DNA of 64,000 bases, taken from the NCBI RefSeq assembly GCF_021088345.1, contig NZ_CP088156.1:2046001-2110000 (forward strand), read 5' to 3'. A program made the translations under genes and the position numbers. The DNA comes from Bradyrhizobium ontarionense (lineage in GTDB: Bacteria > Pseudomonadota > Alphaproteobacteria > Rhizobiales > Xanthobacteraceae). Positions 17,640 through 25,952 of the stretch are shown here, in pieces. A model generated the notes under the pieces. The model saw only the letters and a list, made by a program, of their open reading frames with translations. It was not told the origin of the DNA and did not search any database. Position 1 is the first letter of the stretch, and each line of letters opens with the position of its first letter.

Positions 17640-17990
17640 TCAGCCGGCCGCAAGGCTCCGCCCCCATGCCGGCGAATAATCGACCGGCGTGAGCAGCCGG
17701 TCCTCGATCTGACCGACCATGAAACCGTGCTCGGCATGGGTCACGCGCTTGATCTCGGCCCATTCGGCGTCGGCCATGAAAGCCGCCCACCCTGCCGTCT
17801 TCGCCGCCTCGTCCGGCCATTCCAGCACATAGATGAACTCGGTGCGGTCGCCAAACCGGCTCTCCCACATCGCAACGATCTGAAAACCGTAGCGCGTCCG
17901 CATGATGCGCGCGGCGTGGTCGCGGAAGCGGGCATGAAACGCCGCCTTGTTGTGCTCGAATATTTCGTAGATGCGAAGTTGATGGATCAT
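17640..17990 (-). CDS. NIPSNAP family protein
   Basis: A 116-residue protein starting MIHQLRIYEIFEHNK, the usual NIPSNAP opening, with a ferredoxin-like dimeric alpha/beta-barrel pattern. GGGAGAG lies 6 nt before the ATG at 17990; the longer frame to 18224 is not supported. The biochemical role of bacterial NIPSNAP proteins is not established. It stands alone among repeats. Confidence 0.85.
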   Translation of the reverse strand: MIHQLRIYEIFEHNKAAFHARFRDHAARIMRTRYGFQIVAMWESRFGDRTEFIYVLEWPDEAAKTAGWAAFMADAEWAEIKRVTHAEHGFMVGQIEDRLLTPVDYSPAWGRSLAAG

Positions 17991-18150
17991 GGCGGCTCTC
18001 CCTCGCGCCAGATAGACAGTCCGCCGCGCGCCAGCAACGGGCGACGCAGCAGCCTGCAAACGAATGTACGCCGCTGATGTTTCGCGACCAAGGTTTCGTC
18101 CCTGCGTGTCGCTTCCGCCCTCCTCTTTGTGTGCGGCAGCGGCCGAACGC

Positions 18151-18233
18151 GTAGCCCGGATGAGCGCAGCGATATCCGGGGTCTCACGTGCTCCTCGTGT
18201 GAACCCGCATGTCGCTGCGCTCATGCGGGCTAC
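18151..18233. repeat. palindromic repeat, GTAGCCCGG family
   Basis: It runs from GTAGCCCGGATGAGCGCAGC to TCATGCGGGCTAC, with inverted GAGCGCAGCGA/TCGCTGCGCTC blocks. Two more copies follow within 750 bp (18702-18781 and 18861-18943). Confidence 0.8.
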
Positions 18234-18393
18234 GGGGCCGCGTCATGTCGCAACTTGCGACGGTCTGGTTCAAGCGCCGATGGCAGCACTGGCGGCGATT
18301 TTTTCCAGTCGCCTCTCGAACCGGCTGCTCCGAGGCTCCGTCGAACCTCGCAAGCGGACCATTCCGGCCTCGCCGAACCGAAGGATGGATCAC

Positions 18394-18687
18394 ATGTCGA
18401 GGATACCGAAACTACCCCTGCTCGCCTTGATCGGCGCCATGGCAGCCGGCGCGGCCGCAACGAGCGCCAGCGCGCGCGAGGTCCAGTTGCCGCGCTGTGA
18501 GCTGGTCTCGTGGGGCCCGTGCGGCACACCCGAAACGCCGTTTCAAGAGGCCTCCCGGTCGCGCAACCGCGACACCTCGCCCACCTACATGAAGCAGACC
18601 GACCCGCGCTACAGCAGCGCGATGACCACGGCCGGTGGGGGCGGTGGCGGCGGCGGCGGCGGTGGTGGCGGTGGCGGCGGCCGCTAG
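18394..18687 (+). CDS. small exported protein with polyglycine tail
   Basis: A 97-residue protein. Residues 1-27 form a signal peptide ending at ASAR. A short Cys-containing middle (LPRCELVSWGPCGTPE) precedes a C-terminal run of about 16 glycines and a final Arg. The start at 18394 was preferred to an ATG three codons upstream because AAGGA lies 8 nt before it. No family recognised; flanked on both sides by palindromic repeats. Confidence 0.55.
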   Translation: MSRIPKLPLLALIGAMAAGAAATSASAREVQLPRCELVSWGPCGTPETPFQEASRSRNRDTSPTYMKQTDPRYSSAMTTAGGGGGGGGGGGGGGGGR

Positions 18688-18701
18688 CGCATGCCGCGGC
18701 G

Positions 18702-18781
18702 GTGGCCGGATGAGCGCAGCAATATCCGGGGTCTCACCTGCGCCCCGTATGACCCCGCATGTCGCTGCGCTCATGCGGGCT
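18702..18781. repeat. palindromic repeat, GTAGCCCGG family
   Basis: A GTGGCCGGATGAGCGCAGC...TCATGCGGGC copy, nearly identical in its core to 18151-18233 but with altered outer ends. Confidence 0.7.
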
Positions 18782-18860
18782 CCCCGCTGCACCACGATCC
18801 ACGCGACGAACGCACGATCTCTCCCCGTCATTGCGAGCAGAATTCTCCGATCTCAACCCC

Positions 18861-18943
18861 GGTGGCCGGATCAGCGCGGCGATATCCGGGGTCTCACTTG
18901 CGCCTCGTGTGAACCCGCATGTCGCTGCGCTCATGCGGGCTAC
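18861..18943. repeat. palindromic repeat, GTAGCCCGG family
   Basis: The third closely spaced copy, ending TCATGCGGGCTAC just 23 bp before the stop of the phosphotransferase gene. Confidence 0.7.
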
Positions 18944-18966
18944 GGAACGAGGGGATCGCCCGCGCC

Positions 18967-20025
18967 TTACGCCGCCCCCGCCTTCTGCGCGTAGGCCCAG
19001 GCCTGCTTGGTCATCGGCACCATGCGCTTGACGGATTCGATCGCCTTGTCGTTGGCGGCGGTGCCGTCGCGGATGCGGCCGACGATGCCCTGCAGAATGC
19101 CGGCGAGACGGAACAGATTGTAGGCGAAGTACCAGTTGAGGTCGGGCAGCTTGACACCCGTGACACCGCAATAGATCGCGGCCGCCTCCTCCATGGTCGG
19201 AATGTTCAAGGCCTTGAGGTCGACGCCGTCGAGCCCGGGCATGATCCACTGCATCAAGAGATAGGTGAAGTCGGCCATGGGATCGCCCAGCGTCGACAGC
19301 TCCCAGTCGAGCACGGCGGTGACGCGCGGCTCGGTCGCATGGAAGATCATGTTGTCGAGCCGGTAGTCGCCATGAACGATCGAGACGCGCTCCTGCACCG
19401 GCAAAGTGCGCGGCAGCCATTCGATCAGCTTCTCCATCTCCGGCAGATGCTCGGTCTCGGACGCCCGGTACTGCTTGGTCCAGCGGTCGACCTGGCGGGC
19501 GAAATAGTTGCCGGGCTTGCCGAAGTCGGCGAGGCCGATCGTAGCGGGATCATAGGTGTGCAGCTTCGCCAGCGTCTCGATCTTGCTGGTGAAGATCGCG
19601 CGCCGCTGCGGCGCGTCGACATGCGGCAGGGTCGGATCCCAGAACACCCGGCCCTCCTCCATCGACATGATGTAGAAGGCGGCGCCGATGACGCTGTCGT
19701 CAGTGCACAGCGCGTAAGCCTTGGCGACCGGAAAGCCCTGCTTGCCGAGCGCCGCGATGACGCGGAATTCGCGATCGACCGCATGCGCCGACGGCAGCAG
19801 CTTGCCGAACGGTTTTCGACGCAGCACGTAGGAGCGGCCGGGCGTGTTCAGCCGATAGGTCGGGTTCGACTGGCCGCCCTTGAACTGTGCGACCGTGAGT
19901 GGGCCTTGATAGCCCTCGACATGCTCCGCCATCCAGGCCGCGAGCTTGGCCTCGTCGAAGCGATGCCGCTCCTCGACCGGCTTGGTGCCGGAGAAATCTT
20001 CGTCTTTTCTCACGCCGTCGGCCAC
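18967..20025 (-). CDS. phosphotransferase family protein (APH fold, ACAD10/11-like)
   Basis: A 352-residue aminoglycoside-phosphotransferase-fold protein. The Brenner motif HGDYRLDN is at 218-225 and the metal-binding Asp is D240 (VLDWE). Proteins of this type usually sit beside acyl-CoA dehydrogenases, as here, and in ACAD10/11 the kinase domain phosphorylates 4-hydroxyacyl-CoA; that activity is inferred. The GTG at 20025 is preceded by AAAGGAG with 7-nt spacing, better than the in-frame ATG at 20061. The gap to the dehydrogenase holds one repeat element. Confidence 0.87.
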   Translation of the reverse strand: MADGVRKDEDFSGTKPVEERHRFDEAKLAAWMAEHVEGYQGPLTVAQFKGGQSNPTYRLNTPGRSYVLRRKPFGKLLPSAHAVDREFRVIAALGKQGFPVAKAYALCTDDSVIGAAFYIMSMEEGRVFWDPTLPHVDAPQRRAIFTSKIETLAKLHTYDPATIGLADFGKPGNYFARQVDRWTKQYRASETEHLPEMEKLIEWLPRTLPVQERVSIVHGDYRLDNMIFHATEPRVTAVLDWELSTLGDPMADFTYLLMQWIMPGLDGVDLKALNIPTMEEAAAIYCGVTGVKLPDLNWYFAYNLFRLAGILQGIVGRIRDGTAANDKAIESVKRMVPMTKQAWAYAQKAGAA

Positions 20026-20048
20026 GACGAAGCTCCTTTGATTGCTAC

Positions 20049-20163
20049 GTAGGGTGGGCAAAGGCGCGATGCGCCGTGCCCACCGTGTCGCGCTGCGGTT
20101 GGAACGGTGGGCACGCGTCCGGCTGCGCTCTTCGAGCCCAGCCGGACGCTTTGCCCACCCTAC
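20049..20163. repeat. GTAGGGTGGGCAAAG element
   Basis: A 115-bp inverted-repeat element starting GTAGGGTGGGCAAAG and ending CTTTGCCCACCCTAC, with inner GTGCCCACC/GGTGGGCAC. It lies between the phosphotransferase and acyl-CoA dehydrogenase genes. Confidence 0.8.
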
Positions 20164-20183
20164 AAGTCCCTACCAGACCTACC

Positions 20184-21419
20184 TCAATGGCGCGGCTCGT
20201 TGGCGTATTTCTTCATTTCGAGCCGGGCGATGGCGCGGTTGTGCACCTCGTCCGGACCGTCGGCGAGCCGCAGCGTGCGGATGCCGGCGTAATCCTTCGC
20301 CAGCCCCGCCTCGTCGGAGACGCCGGCGCCGCCGAAGGCCTGGATCGCGTCGTCGATGATCTTCAGCGCCATGTTGGGGGCGGCGACCTTGATCATCGCG
20401 ATCTCGCCCTGCGCGGTCTTGTTGCCGACCTTGTCCATCATATCGGCGGCCTTGAGGCAGAGCAGCCGCGTCATCTCGATGTTGGTGCGGGCCTCGCCGA
20501 TGCGCTGCTCCCACACCGAATGCTCGATGATCTTCTTGCCGAAGGCGCTGCGCGTCATCAGCCGGCGCACCATCTTCTCCAGCGACTCCTCGGCCTTGCC
20601 GATGGTGCGCATGCAATGATGGATGCGGCCCGGACCAAGACGGCCCTGCGCGATCTCGAAGCCGCGGCCCTCGCCGAGCAGGATGTTCTCTTTGGGCACC
20701 TTGACGTTCTCGAGCAGCACCTGGGCGTGGCCATGCGGCGCGTCGTCGAAGCCGAACACCGGCAGCATCTTCTCGACCTTGATGCCGGGGGTGTCGAGCG
20801 GCACCAGGATCTGCGACTGCTGCTGATGCTTGGCCGCCGACGGATCGGTCTTACCCATCAGGATCGCGATCTTGCAGCGGGGATCGCCGACGCCCGACGA
20901 CCACCATTTGCGGCCGTTGATGACGTAGTGATCGCCGTCGCGCGCGATGCGGGTCTCGATGTTGGTGGCGTCGGACGACGCCACCGCCGGCTCGGTCATC
21001 AGGAAGGCGGAGCGGATCTCGCCGTCCATCAGGGGGCGCAGCCATTTGCGCTTCTGCTCCTTGGTGCCGTAGCGGATGAACACCTCCATGTTGCCGGTGT
21101 CGGGCGCCGAGCAGTTGAACACCTCGGAGGCCCAGGAGATGTGGCCCATCTCCTCCGACAGCAGCGCGTATTCGAGATTGGTGAGGCCGGCGCCGCGGAA
21201 CTCGTCATCCTCGTGCGGCGACGGCGGCATGAACATGTTCCAGAGGCCCTCGGCTTTCGCCTTGGCCTTGAGGTCCTCCAGGATCGGGATCACCTTCCAG
21301 CGATTGCCCTCGGCGTCCTGCTGCTTGTAGATCGGCACCGCCGGGCGGACATGCTTGGTCATGAAGCTGCGCACGCGCTCCAGCCATTCCTGCTGCTTCG
21401 CCGACATCGTGAAGTCCAT
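20184..21419 (-). CDS. acyl-CoA dehydrogenase family protein
   Basis: A 411-residue FAD-dependent dehydrogenase of the ACAD11-like branch. Visible blocks are the substrate/FAD-loop [13 protein letters not shown], the [11 protein letters not shown] region and the C-terminal [11 protein letters not shown] segment. It would introduce the alpha,beta double bond of a CoA thioester. It is likely co-functional with the downstream phosphotransferase. It is divergent from the TetR gene, whose candidate operator lies in the 235-bp shared spacer. Confidence 0.92.
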   Translation of the reverse strand: MDFTMSAKQQEWLERVRSFMTKHVRPAVPIYKQQDAEGNRWKVIPILEDLKAKAKAEGLWNMFMPPSPHEDDEFRGAGLTNLEYALLSEEMGHISWASEVFNCSAPDTGNMEVFIRYGTKEQKRKWLRPLMDGEIRSAFLMTEPAVASSDATNIETRIARDGDHYVINGRKWWSSGVGDPRCKIAILMGKTDPSAAKHQQQSQILVPLDTPGIKVEKMLPVFGFDDAPHGHAQVLLENVKVPKENILLGEGRGFEIAQGRLGPGRIHHCMRTIGKAEESLEKMVRRLMTRSAFGKKIIEHSVWEQRIGEARTNIEMTRLLCLKAADMMDKVGNKTAQGEIAMIKVAAPNMALKIIDDAIQAFGGAGVSDEAGLAKDYAGIRTLRLADGPDEVHNRAIARLEMKKYANEPRH

Positions 21420-21581
21420 GGGACTCTCCTTGGGTGTTTCCTCGAAATTGTTTGACCGCAGTGTCGGTCCGCCCGCCGCGTCAGCGCAAGAGTGATCTTG
21501 CGCGGCACGATCACGCGGCGCTTTCGCTGCAGCGCCGAAATGTCGTCCCGCGGAAGCTCCGCGATTGACATTCCGGCCGTC

Positions 21582-21610
21582 TCAAACAATAGTTTCATAC
21601 AATTGTTTGA
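21582..21610. promoter_or_regulatory. inverted repeat, candidate TetR operator
   Basis: TCAAACAAT (21582-21590) and ATTGTTTGA (21602-21610) are perfect inverses with an 11-bp centre. It lies between the divergent acyl-CoA dehydrogenase and TetR genes, 45 bp before the TetR start. A further ATTGTTTGA half-site occurs near 21446-21455, close to the dehydrogenase start. Confidence 0.55.
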
Positions 21611-21654
21611 AACGCAACTCCGTCGGGCCCCGACGCATCAGGCGAGCCTGCCCC

Positions 21655-22326
21655 ATGGCGAGCGACCAGACCCGGACTGCGATCCTCGTCGCTGCCGAGC
21701 GGCTCTATGCCGATCGCGGCTTTTCCGAGGTGACCTTGCGCGACATCGTGGCGGAGGCGAACGTCAACCTCGCCGCGGTGAACTATCATTTCGGCTCCAA
21801 GGACGAGCTGATCGCCGAGCTGTTCGTGACGCGCTCGATCGCGCTCAATCGCGAACGCCTGCGCGATCTGCGCGCAGCCGAGGATTCGGGCGGCGGCCGC
21901 GCCGACATCCACGCCATTCTGCGCGCGCTGGTCGGCCCGATCCTGCGCGGCTGCCTCGGGCCGGAGAACCAGCGCTCCGCCGTGGCGCGCTTCATGATCC
22001 GCGCCTCGATCGAATCGGTGCCACCGATCCGCCGCATCAAGAACAAGGAGATCGATCACTTACGGAAATTCGCCGCGGCGATGAAGCGCGCACTTCCCGA
22101 CCGCTCCGAGGTCGAGCTGTTCTGGGGGCTGCATTTCGCGCTCGCCATGGCGCACCACACCATCCGCGAGAGCGAGCGCCTGACCAAGCTGTCCGACGGC
22201 CGCTGCGATCTCGACGATGTCGAGGATGTGATCGCGCGCGTGGTGCGTAGCGCAGCTCTCGGCCTGACGGCGAGCGAGACGGCGGCCAAGTCCCCGGCTA
22301 GATTGTCGGCCAGGGAGACGCGCTGA
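21655..22326 (+). CDS. TetR/AcrR family transcriptional regulator
   Basis: A 223-residue regulator. The N-terminal helix-turn-helix spans about residues 8-54 (TLRDIVAEANVNLAAVNYHFGSKDEL). A C-terminal domain with the pattern of the CecR/YcfQ-like ligand regions follows. The ATG at 21655 gives the normal TetR N-terminus; the longer frame from 21565 would run through the palindrome. It probably controls itself and the divergent acyl-CoA dehydrogenase through the TCAAACAAT inverted repeat; the inducer may be an acyl-CoA (inference). Confidence 0.9.
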   Translation: MASDQTRTAILVAAERLYADRGFSEVTLRDIVAEANVNLAAVNYHFGSKDELIAELFVTRSIALNRERLRDLRAAEDSGGGRADIHAILRALVGPILRGCLGPENQRSAVARFMIRASIESVPPIRRIKNKEIDHLRKFAAAMKRALPDRSEVELFWGLHFALAMAHHTIRESERLTKLSDGRCDLDDVEDVIARVVRSAALGLTASETAAKSPARLSARETR

Positions 22327-22372
22327 TCAGCGCTGGTCCCGACAGGCCGCTGGCAGCGAGGGAACACGCAGC

Positions 22373-22603
22373 ATGACGATCGTTTCGCGATGGATCCTGG
22401 CGGCCACAGCCGCGGCGCTCACGACAATCATGGCGAGCGAGCCGGTTCTGGCGCGCGGCGCCGCCGCCAACCTGATGAACTCGCCGGGCTACCAGCGCCG
22501 CCTGCAGGAATCGCGGCAGCAGCTCGGAGCGCCCGAGCTGCAACCGGCGCCTGCTCCGGCAAGGGCCAGGATGAAGCGGCACCGGCACCACCACGCGCAT
22601 TGA
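22373..22603 (+). CDS. small exported His/Arg-rich protein
   Basis: A 76-residue protein with a signal peptide (cleavage near VLARG, about residue 28), a short SPGYQRRLQESRQQL segment, and a C-terminal cluster KRHRHHHAH that could bind metal. No family recognised. It lies 46 bp after the TetR gene on the same strand and may share its transcript. Confidence 0.5.
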   Translation: MTIVSRWILAATAAALTTIMASEPVLARGAAANLMNSPGYQRRLQESRQQLGAPELQPAPAPARARMKRHRHHHAH

Positions 22604-22615
22604 GCGCACGGTGCC

Positions 22616-22752
22616 GTAGGGTGGGCAAAGCAGCCGCCGAAGGCGGCAGCGTGCCCACCGTCGATCAGCGCGTTCCGCGGCGAGATGGTGGGCACGGCGC
22701 CATTGCGATCTCGCATGGAGAGATAGCACGGCTGCGCCTTTGCCCACCCTAC
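22616..22752. repeat. GTAGGGTGGGCAAAG element
   Basis: A 137-bp copy with the full terminal inverted repeats and the inner AGCCGCCGAAGGCGGC hairpin. It is nearly identical in layout to 28088-28225. Confidence 0.85.
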
Positions 22753-22769
22753 GAACGACGAACTATGCG

Positions 22770-23996
22770 CTACACCACGCCCTGCTGCTTCAGCGCCACG
22801 ATCTTCGCTTCATCATAGCCGAGCTGCGACAGCACATCCTGCGTGTCGGCCCCGAGCAGCGGCGGCGCGCGATAGTCCGTGATCGGCGTGCCCGAAAAGG
22901 TCAGCGCATTGCGGATCAGCGACAGCTGCGGCTCGAACGGATGCTCGACCTTCACCTCCATGCCGCGCGAGCGGACATGCGGATCGGCGAAGACGTGGGC
23001 GAAATCGTTGACGGGCCCGCAAGGCACGCCCGCCTTCTCCAGCTCCTCCAGCCAATATGCGACCGAGTTCTTCAGGAACAGCCCGGCATAGACAACCATG
23101 ATCTCCTTGCCGTTGACGACGCGGTCGTTGTTCCTGACGAATTTCGGGTCGGTGGCGAGTTCCGGCGCGCCGAGCACGGCGCAGGTGCGCGCGAACTGCG
23201 CATCGTTGCCAACCACCAGCATCAATTCGCCGTCGGTGCAGCGGAACACGCCAGCGGGCATGCCGCCATTGCCCCAGGTGCCGCGGCGCGGCGGCGATTT
23301 GCCGTTGACCAGGAAGATCTGGGCATAGTGCGACAGTGAGGCAATCACCGTGTCGAACAGGCAGACGTCGATGTGCTGGCCGCCGCCGCCATTGACGTCG
23401 CGGTGATACAGCGCGGCGAGAATCCCGGTCGAGGTGTTCATGCCGGTCATGTAGTCGACGATCGAGGGGCCGACCTTCATCGGCCCCGCCCCCGGCTCGC
23501 CGTCCATGTGACCGGTGACGCTCATCAGCCCGCCCATCGCCTGGAAGATCGCGTCATAGCCGGCGCGCGGCGCATACGGCCCGGTCTGGCCGAAGCCGGT
23601 GACGGAGCAGTAGATCACGTCCGGATTGACGGCGCGGATCGCCTCATAGTCGAGGCCATAGCGCTTGAGATCGCCGACCTTGTAATTCTCCATGAAGACG
23701 TCGCAGTCTTTCGCCAGCGCGCGGATGATCTCCTGGCCCTCTGGGCTTGCGATGTTGACCGTGACCGACTTCTTGTTGCGGTTGGCGCAGATGTAGAACG
23801 AGTTGTTGTTGTTGGCCTTGCCGTCGGGATCCTCGAGGTAGGGCGGGCCGAAGGCGCGCGCGTCGTCGCCGGTGCCGGGCCGCTCGATCTTGATCACCTC
23901 GGCGCCGAGATCGGCCAGCATCTGGGCGGACAAGGGTCCGGCCAGCACGCGCGTCAGATCGAGAATCTTGATGCCAGAAAGCGGCAGGGCCGACAT
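22770..23996 (-). CDS. CaiB/BaiF family CoA-transferase
   Basis: A 408-residue class III CoA-transferase, which moves CoA between carboxylic acids. The N-terminal LSGIKILDLTRVLAGP and the AGYDAIFQAMGG region are family signatures, and the length is normal. It is similar in layout to formyl-CoA and succinyl-CoA:acid transferases. It lies in the same part of the window as the acyl-CoA dehydrogenase and may activate its substrate, but it is not in the same operon. Substrate pair unknown. Confidence 0.92.
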   Translation of the reverse strand: MSALPLSGIKILDLTRVLAGPLSAQMLADLGAEVIKIERPGTGDDARAFGPPYLEDPDGKANNNNSFYICANRNKKSVTVNIASPEGQEIIRALAKDCDVFMENYKVGDLKRYGLDYEAIRAVNPDVIYCSVTGFGQTGPYAPRAGYDAIFQAMGGLMSVTGHMDGEPGAGPMKVGPSIVDYMTGMNTSTGILAALYHRDVNGGGGQHIDVCLFDTVIASLSHYAQIFLVNGKSPPRRGTWGNGGMPAGVFRCTDGELMLVVGNDAQFARTCAVLGAPELATDPKFVRNNDRVVNGKEIMVVYAGLFLKNSVAYWLEELEKAGVPCGPVNDFAHVFADPHVRSRGMEVKVEHPFEPQLSLIRNALTFSGTPITDYRAPPLLGADTQDVLSQLGYDEAKIVALKQQGVV

Positions 23997-24409
23997 GGAT
24001 GTTCCTCCGGGAGCTTATTTCTTGTCGCGGACATCCCCTGGCGAGGGCGCCGCCGTCACCTGCGGATACACCATTTCGCGCGCCGAAGCATTGCGCTGCA
24101 GGCATGCCGCCCTGCCGGCCCGACGCGGTCGCCAGAGACGTCGCCGGAAGAACGCAGCGACATCCGGGGGTCTTCACCAGCGGTGCCGGAGAAGCCGGAT
24201 GCGGCTGCGCTCATCCGGGCTGCGGGAGCGTCGTTTCTTGAGTTCGTCGGCGAGGAAAACCCAGCAAATCCACGGAGATTCGCCAAGTTTCTTGCTTCGT
24301 TTTGTGTGCGACTCGAGTCCAGACACGTCCGGAAACACGGAACAAGGAGCTGTTAAGCGTTACAATCGCACCTGGACCCAGGTTTGATGTTTCAACCCTG
24401 GAGCACGCC
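23997..24409. other. non-coding spacer with a diverged palindromic repeat
   Basis: No gene seen. A degenerate GTAGCCCGG-family copy lies at about 24143-24232 (GAACGCAGCGACATCCGGGG ... GGCTGCGCTCATCCGGGCTG). The last 100 bp should hold the promoter of the Ser-rich gene. Confidence 0.5.
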
Positions 24410-24979
24410 ATGACATCGATCTCTGCATCCTCCATGAGCGGTTATTCGCCGCTCGACCTGCTCAAGCAGGAACTGACCAAGGAAGTCTCGGCCGGCAAGG
24501 TCAGCTCGACCGACCAGACCGCGCTGTCGTCAGCGCTCGACGACATCGATTCCGCACTGAAGGCCGGCGGCAGCAGCTCGTCGTCCTCGTCGAGCTCCAG
24601 CACGCCGCCCTCGCCCAAGGAGATGCAGTCGAAGATCGACGATCTCATCCAGAGCGAGGTCGACAGCGGCAAGCTCACCTCCGACCAGGCCAGCGAATTG
24701 AAGACCGTGTTCGCCAGCGCGTTTTCCGGCGGGCCGGGCGGCGCGGGTGGCGCGGGCGGTCCGCCGCCGTCTTCGTCGAGCAACGATTCCGACACCGACA
24801 CCACGTCGAGCACGTCATCGTCCTCGTCGAGCAGTTCGTCTACCGTCGAGGAGCTCCTGAAGAAGCTGCTCGACGCGCTGCAGAGCTCGAACAGCAGCAA
24901 GAATTCCTCCTACAGCGCCAGCGGGACGAGCTCGTCGGGTTCGTCCAGCAAATCGTTGGTGGTGGACTTCTCGGCCTGA
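24410..24979 (+). CDS. Ser-rich low-complexity protein
   Basis: A 189-residue protein built from two alternating parts. Short acidic helical segments appear at about 12-50, 62-100 and 138-155 (for example KLTSDQASELKTVFASAFS). They are separated by long Ser runs and a Gly/Pro patch. GGAG lies 7 nt before the ATG at 24410. The helical pieces repeat a V(D)SGK(L/V)(T/S)S(D/T)DQ pattern, so the protein arose by duplication. No signal peptide; function unknown, possibly secreted by a leaderless route. Confidence 0.6.
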   Translation: MTSISASSMSGYSPLDLLKQELTKEVSAGKVSSTDQTALSSALDDIDSALKAGGSSSSSSSSSSTPPSPKEMQSKIDDLIQSEVDSGKLTSDQASELKTVFASAFSGGPGGAGGAGGPPPSSSSNDSDTDTTSSTSSSSSSSSSTVEELLKKLLDALQSSNSSKNSSYSASGTSSSGSSSKSLVVDFSA

Positions 24980-25089
24980 GACCGGCCACCCCATGATCGA
25001 TGGCGGCGTGGCCCCCTGCACCGCCATCGACCAGCGTCCGGCCAGCACGCTGTCCCAGCCCCTGGCCGGACGCTCGCTTTCTCCTCCAC

Positions 25090-25845
25090 TCATTCCGGCG
25101 CGTTGAAGGTCCGCGCGAAATACACCGGCGCCGCGGCCTTCTTCAGCCGATAGAGCTGCGCCGGCCGGTTCGGTCCCTTGCGCATTCTGGCGACCGGCTC
25201 GATCAGGTCGGCCGACAGCATGCGGGTGCGGAATGCGCTCTTTTCCAGCGGACGGTCCAGCACGATCTCGTAGGTCCGCTGCAGCTCCGGCAAGGTGAAC
25301 TCCTCCGCCATCAGATAGGCCGGCAGCGAGGTGTATTCGACCTTGTTGCGCAGCCGCTGCACCGCCGCCTGGAGGATCTCGCCGTGGTCGAACGCGAGCT
25401 TCGGCTTCACGCCGACGCCTGCGAGCGGAAACCACTGCGCGTCCGCCGCGAGCGCGGTCTCGGCCGCTGATGCCGGGATCAGCGCGAAATAGGCATGCGT
25501 CGCCGACCAGCCGCGCGGATCACGGCTCGCGCTGCCCCAGCTGCCGAGCTGCTCCAGATACGGACTGACGACGCCGGTCTTCTCGGCGAGCTTGCGCCGC
25601 GCGCAGGCTTCGAGATCGACATCCTTGTCGACATCGACGAAGCCGCCCGGCAAGGCGAGAGCGTCCGGGAACGGCTCCCCCTCGCCGTGCCCGCGGCGCA
25701 CCAGCAGCACGTGCAGCGCCTCCAGACGGATCGTGAAGATGACGATGTCGACCGTCGTCAGCGGCCGCGGGAAATCGAGGCCGGACGCATCCCGGCTCTG
25801 TCCCTTCACCGGCGCCCCGCCGGCCTGCCCCTGCCGTCCTGCCAT
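25090..25845 (-). CDS. Nudix-related transcriptional regulator, NrtR-like
   Basis: About 251 residues. The N-terminal Nudix-like domain (VDIVIFTIRLEALHVLLVRRG) is followed by a winged-helix-type C-terminus (EFTLPELQRTYEIVLDRPLEKSAFRTRML), the layout of NrtR repressors that sense ADP-ribose and control NAD genes. The Nudix box is degraded: GGFVDVDKDVDLEACARRKL has no E at the first position, and RKLAEKTG replaces RExxEExG, so hydrolysis is unlikely. An ATG at 25845 was chosen; the frame reaches 25935, but that would overlap the intergenic operator-like repeats. Divergent from SPFH and NAD-kinase-like genes. Confidence 0.78.
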   Translation of the reverse strand: MAGRQGQAGGAPVKGQSRDASGLDFPRPLTTVDIVIFTIRLEALHVLLVRRGHGEGEPFPDALALPGGFVDVDKDVDLEACARRKLAEKTGVVSPYLEQLGSWGSASRDPRGWSATHAYFALIPASAAETALAADAQWFPLAGVGVKPKLAFDHGEILQAAVQRLRNKVEYTSLPAYLMAEEFTLPELQRTYEIVLDRPLEKSAFRTRMLSADLIEPVARMRKGPNRPAQLYRLKKAAAPVYFARTFNAPE

Positions 25846-25882
25846 ACCGCCCACCTTGCCGCCTGCCCGTCCACTTTGCCGC

Positions 25883-25926
25883 TTGACACTAGCATACTTA
25901 GTTGTACTGTCCAACTTACTTAGTTG
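25883..25926 (+). promoter_or_regulatory. promoter with two direct repeats, candidate NrtR operator
   Basis: TTGACA (25883-25888) and TACTGT (25905-25910) form a plausible -35/-10 pair for the SPFH gene. TACTTAGTTG occurs twice, at 25895-25904 and 25917-25926, 22 bp apart (two helical turns), straddling the -10. This arrangement suits a dimeric regulator such as the divergent NrtR-like protein. Confidence 0.5.
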
Positions 25927-25952
25927 GCGTAACACACTTATAGGAGGCCGCC

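Noticed and set aside
18151..18943. CRISPR array
   Set aside because: The repeats are palindromic, about 80 bp long and unevenly spaced, with a gene between copies; no short direct repeats with unique spacers or cas genes.
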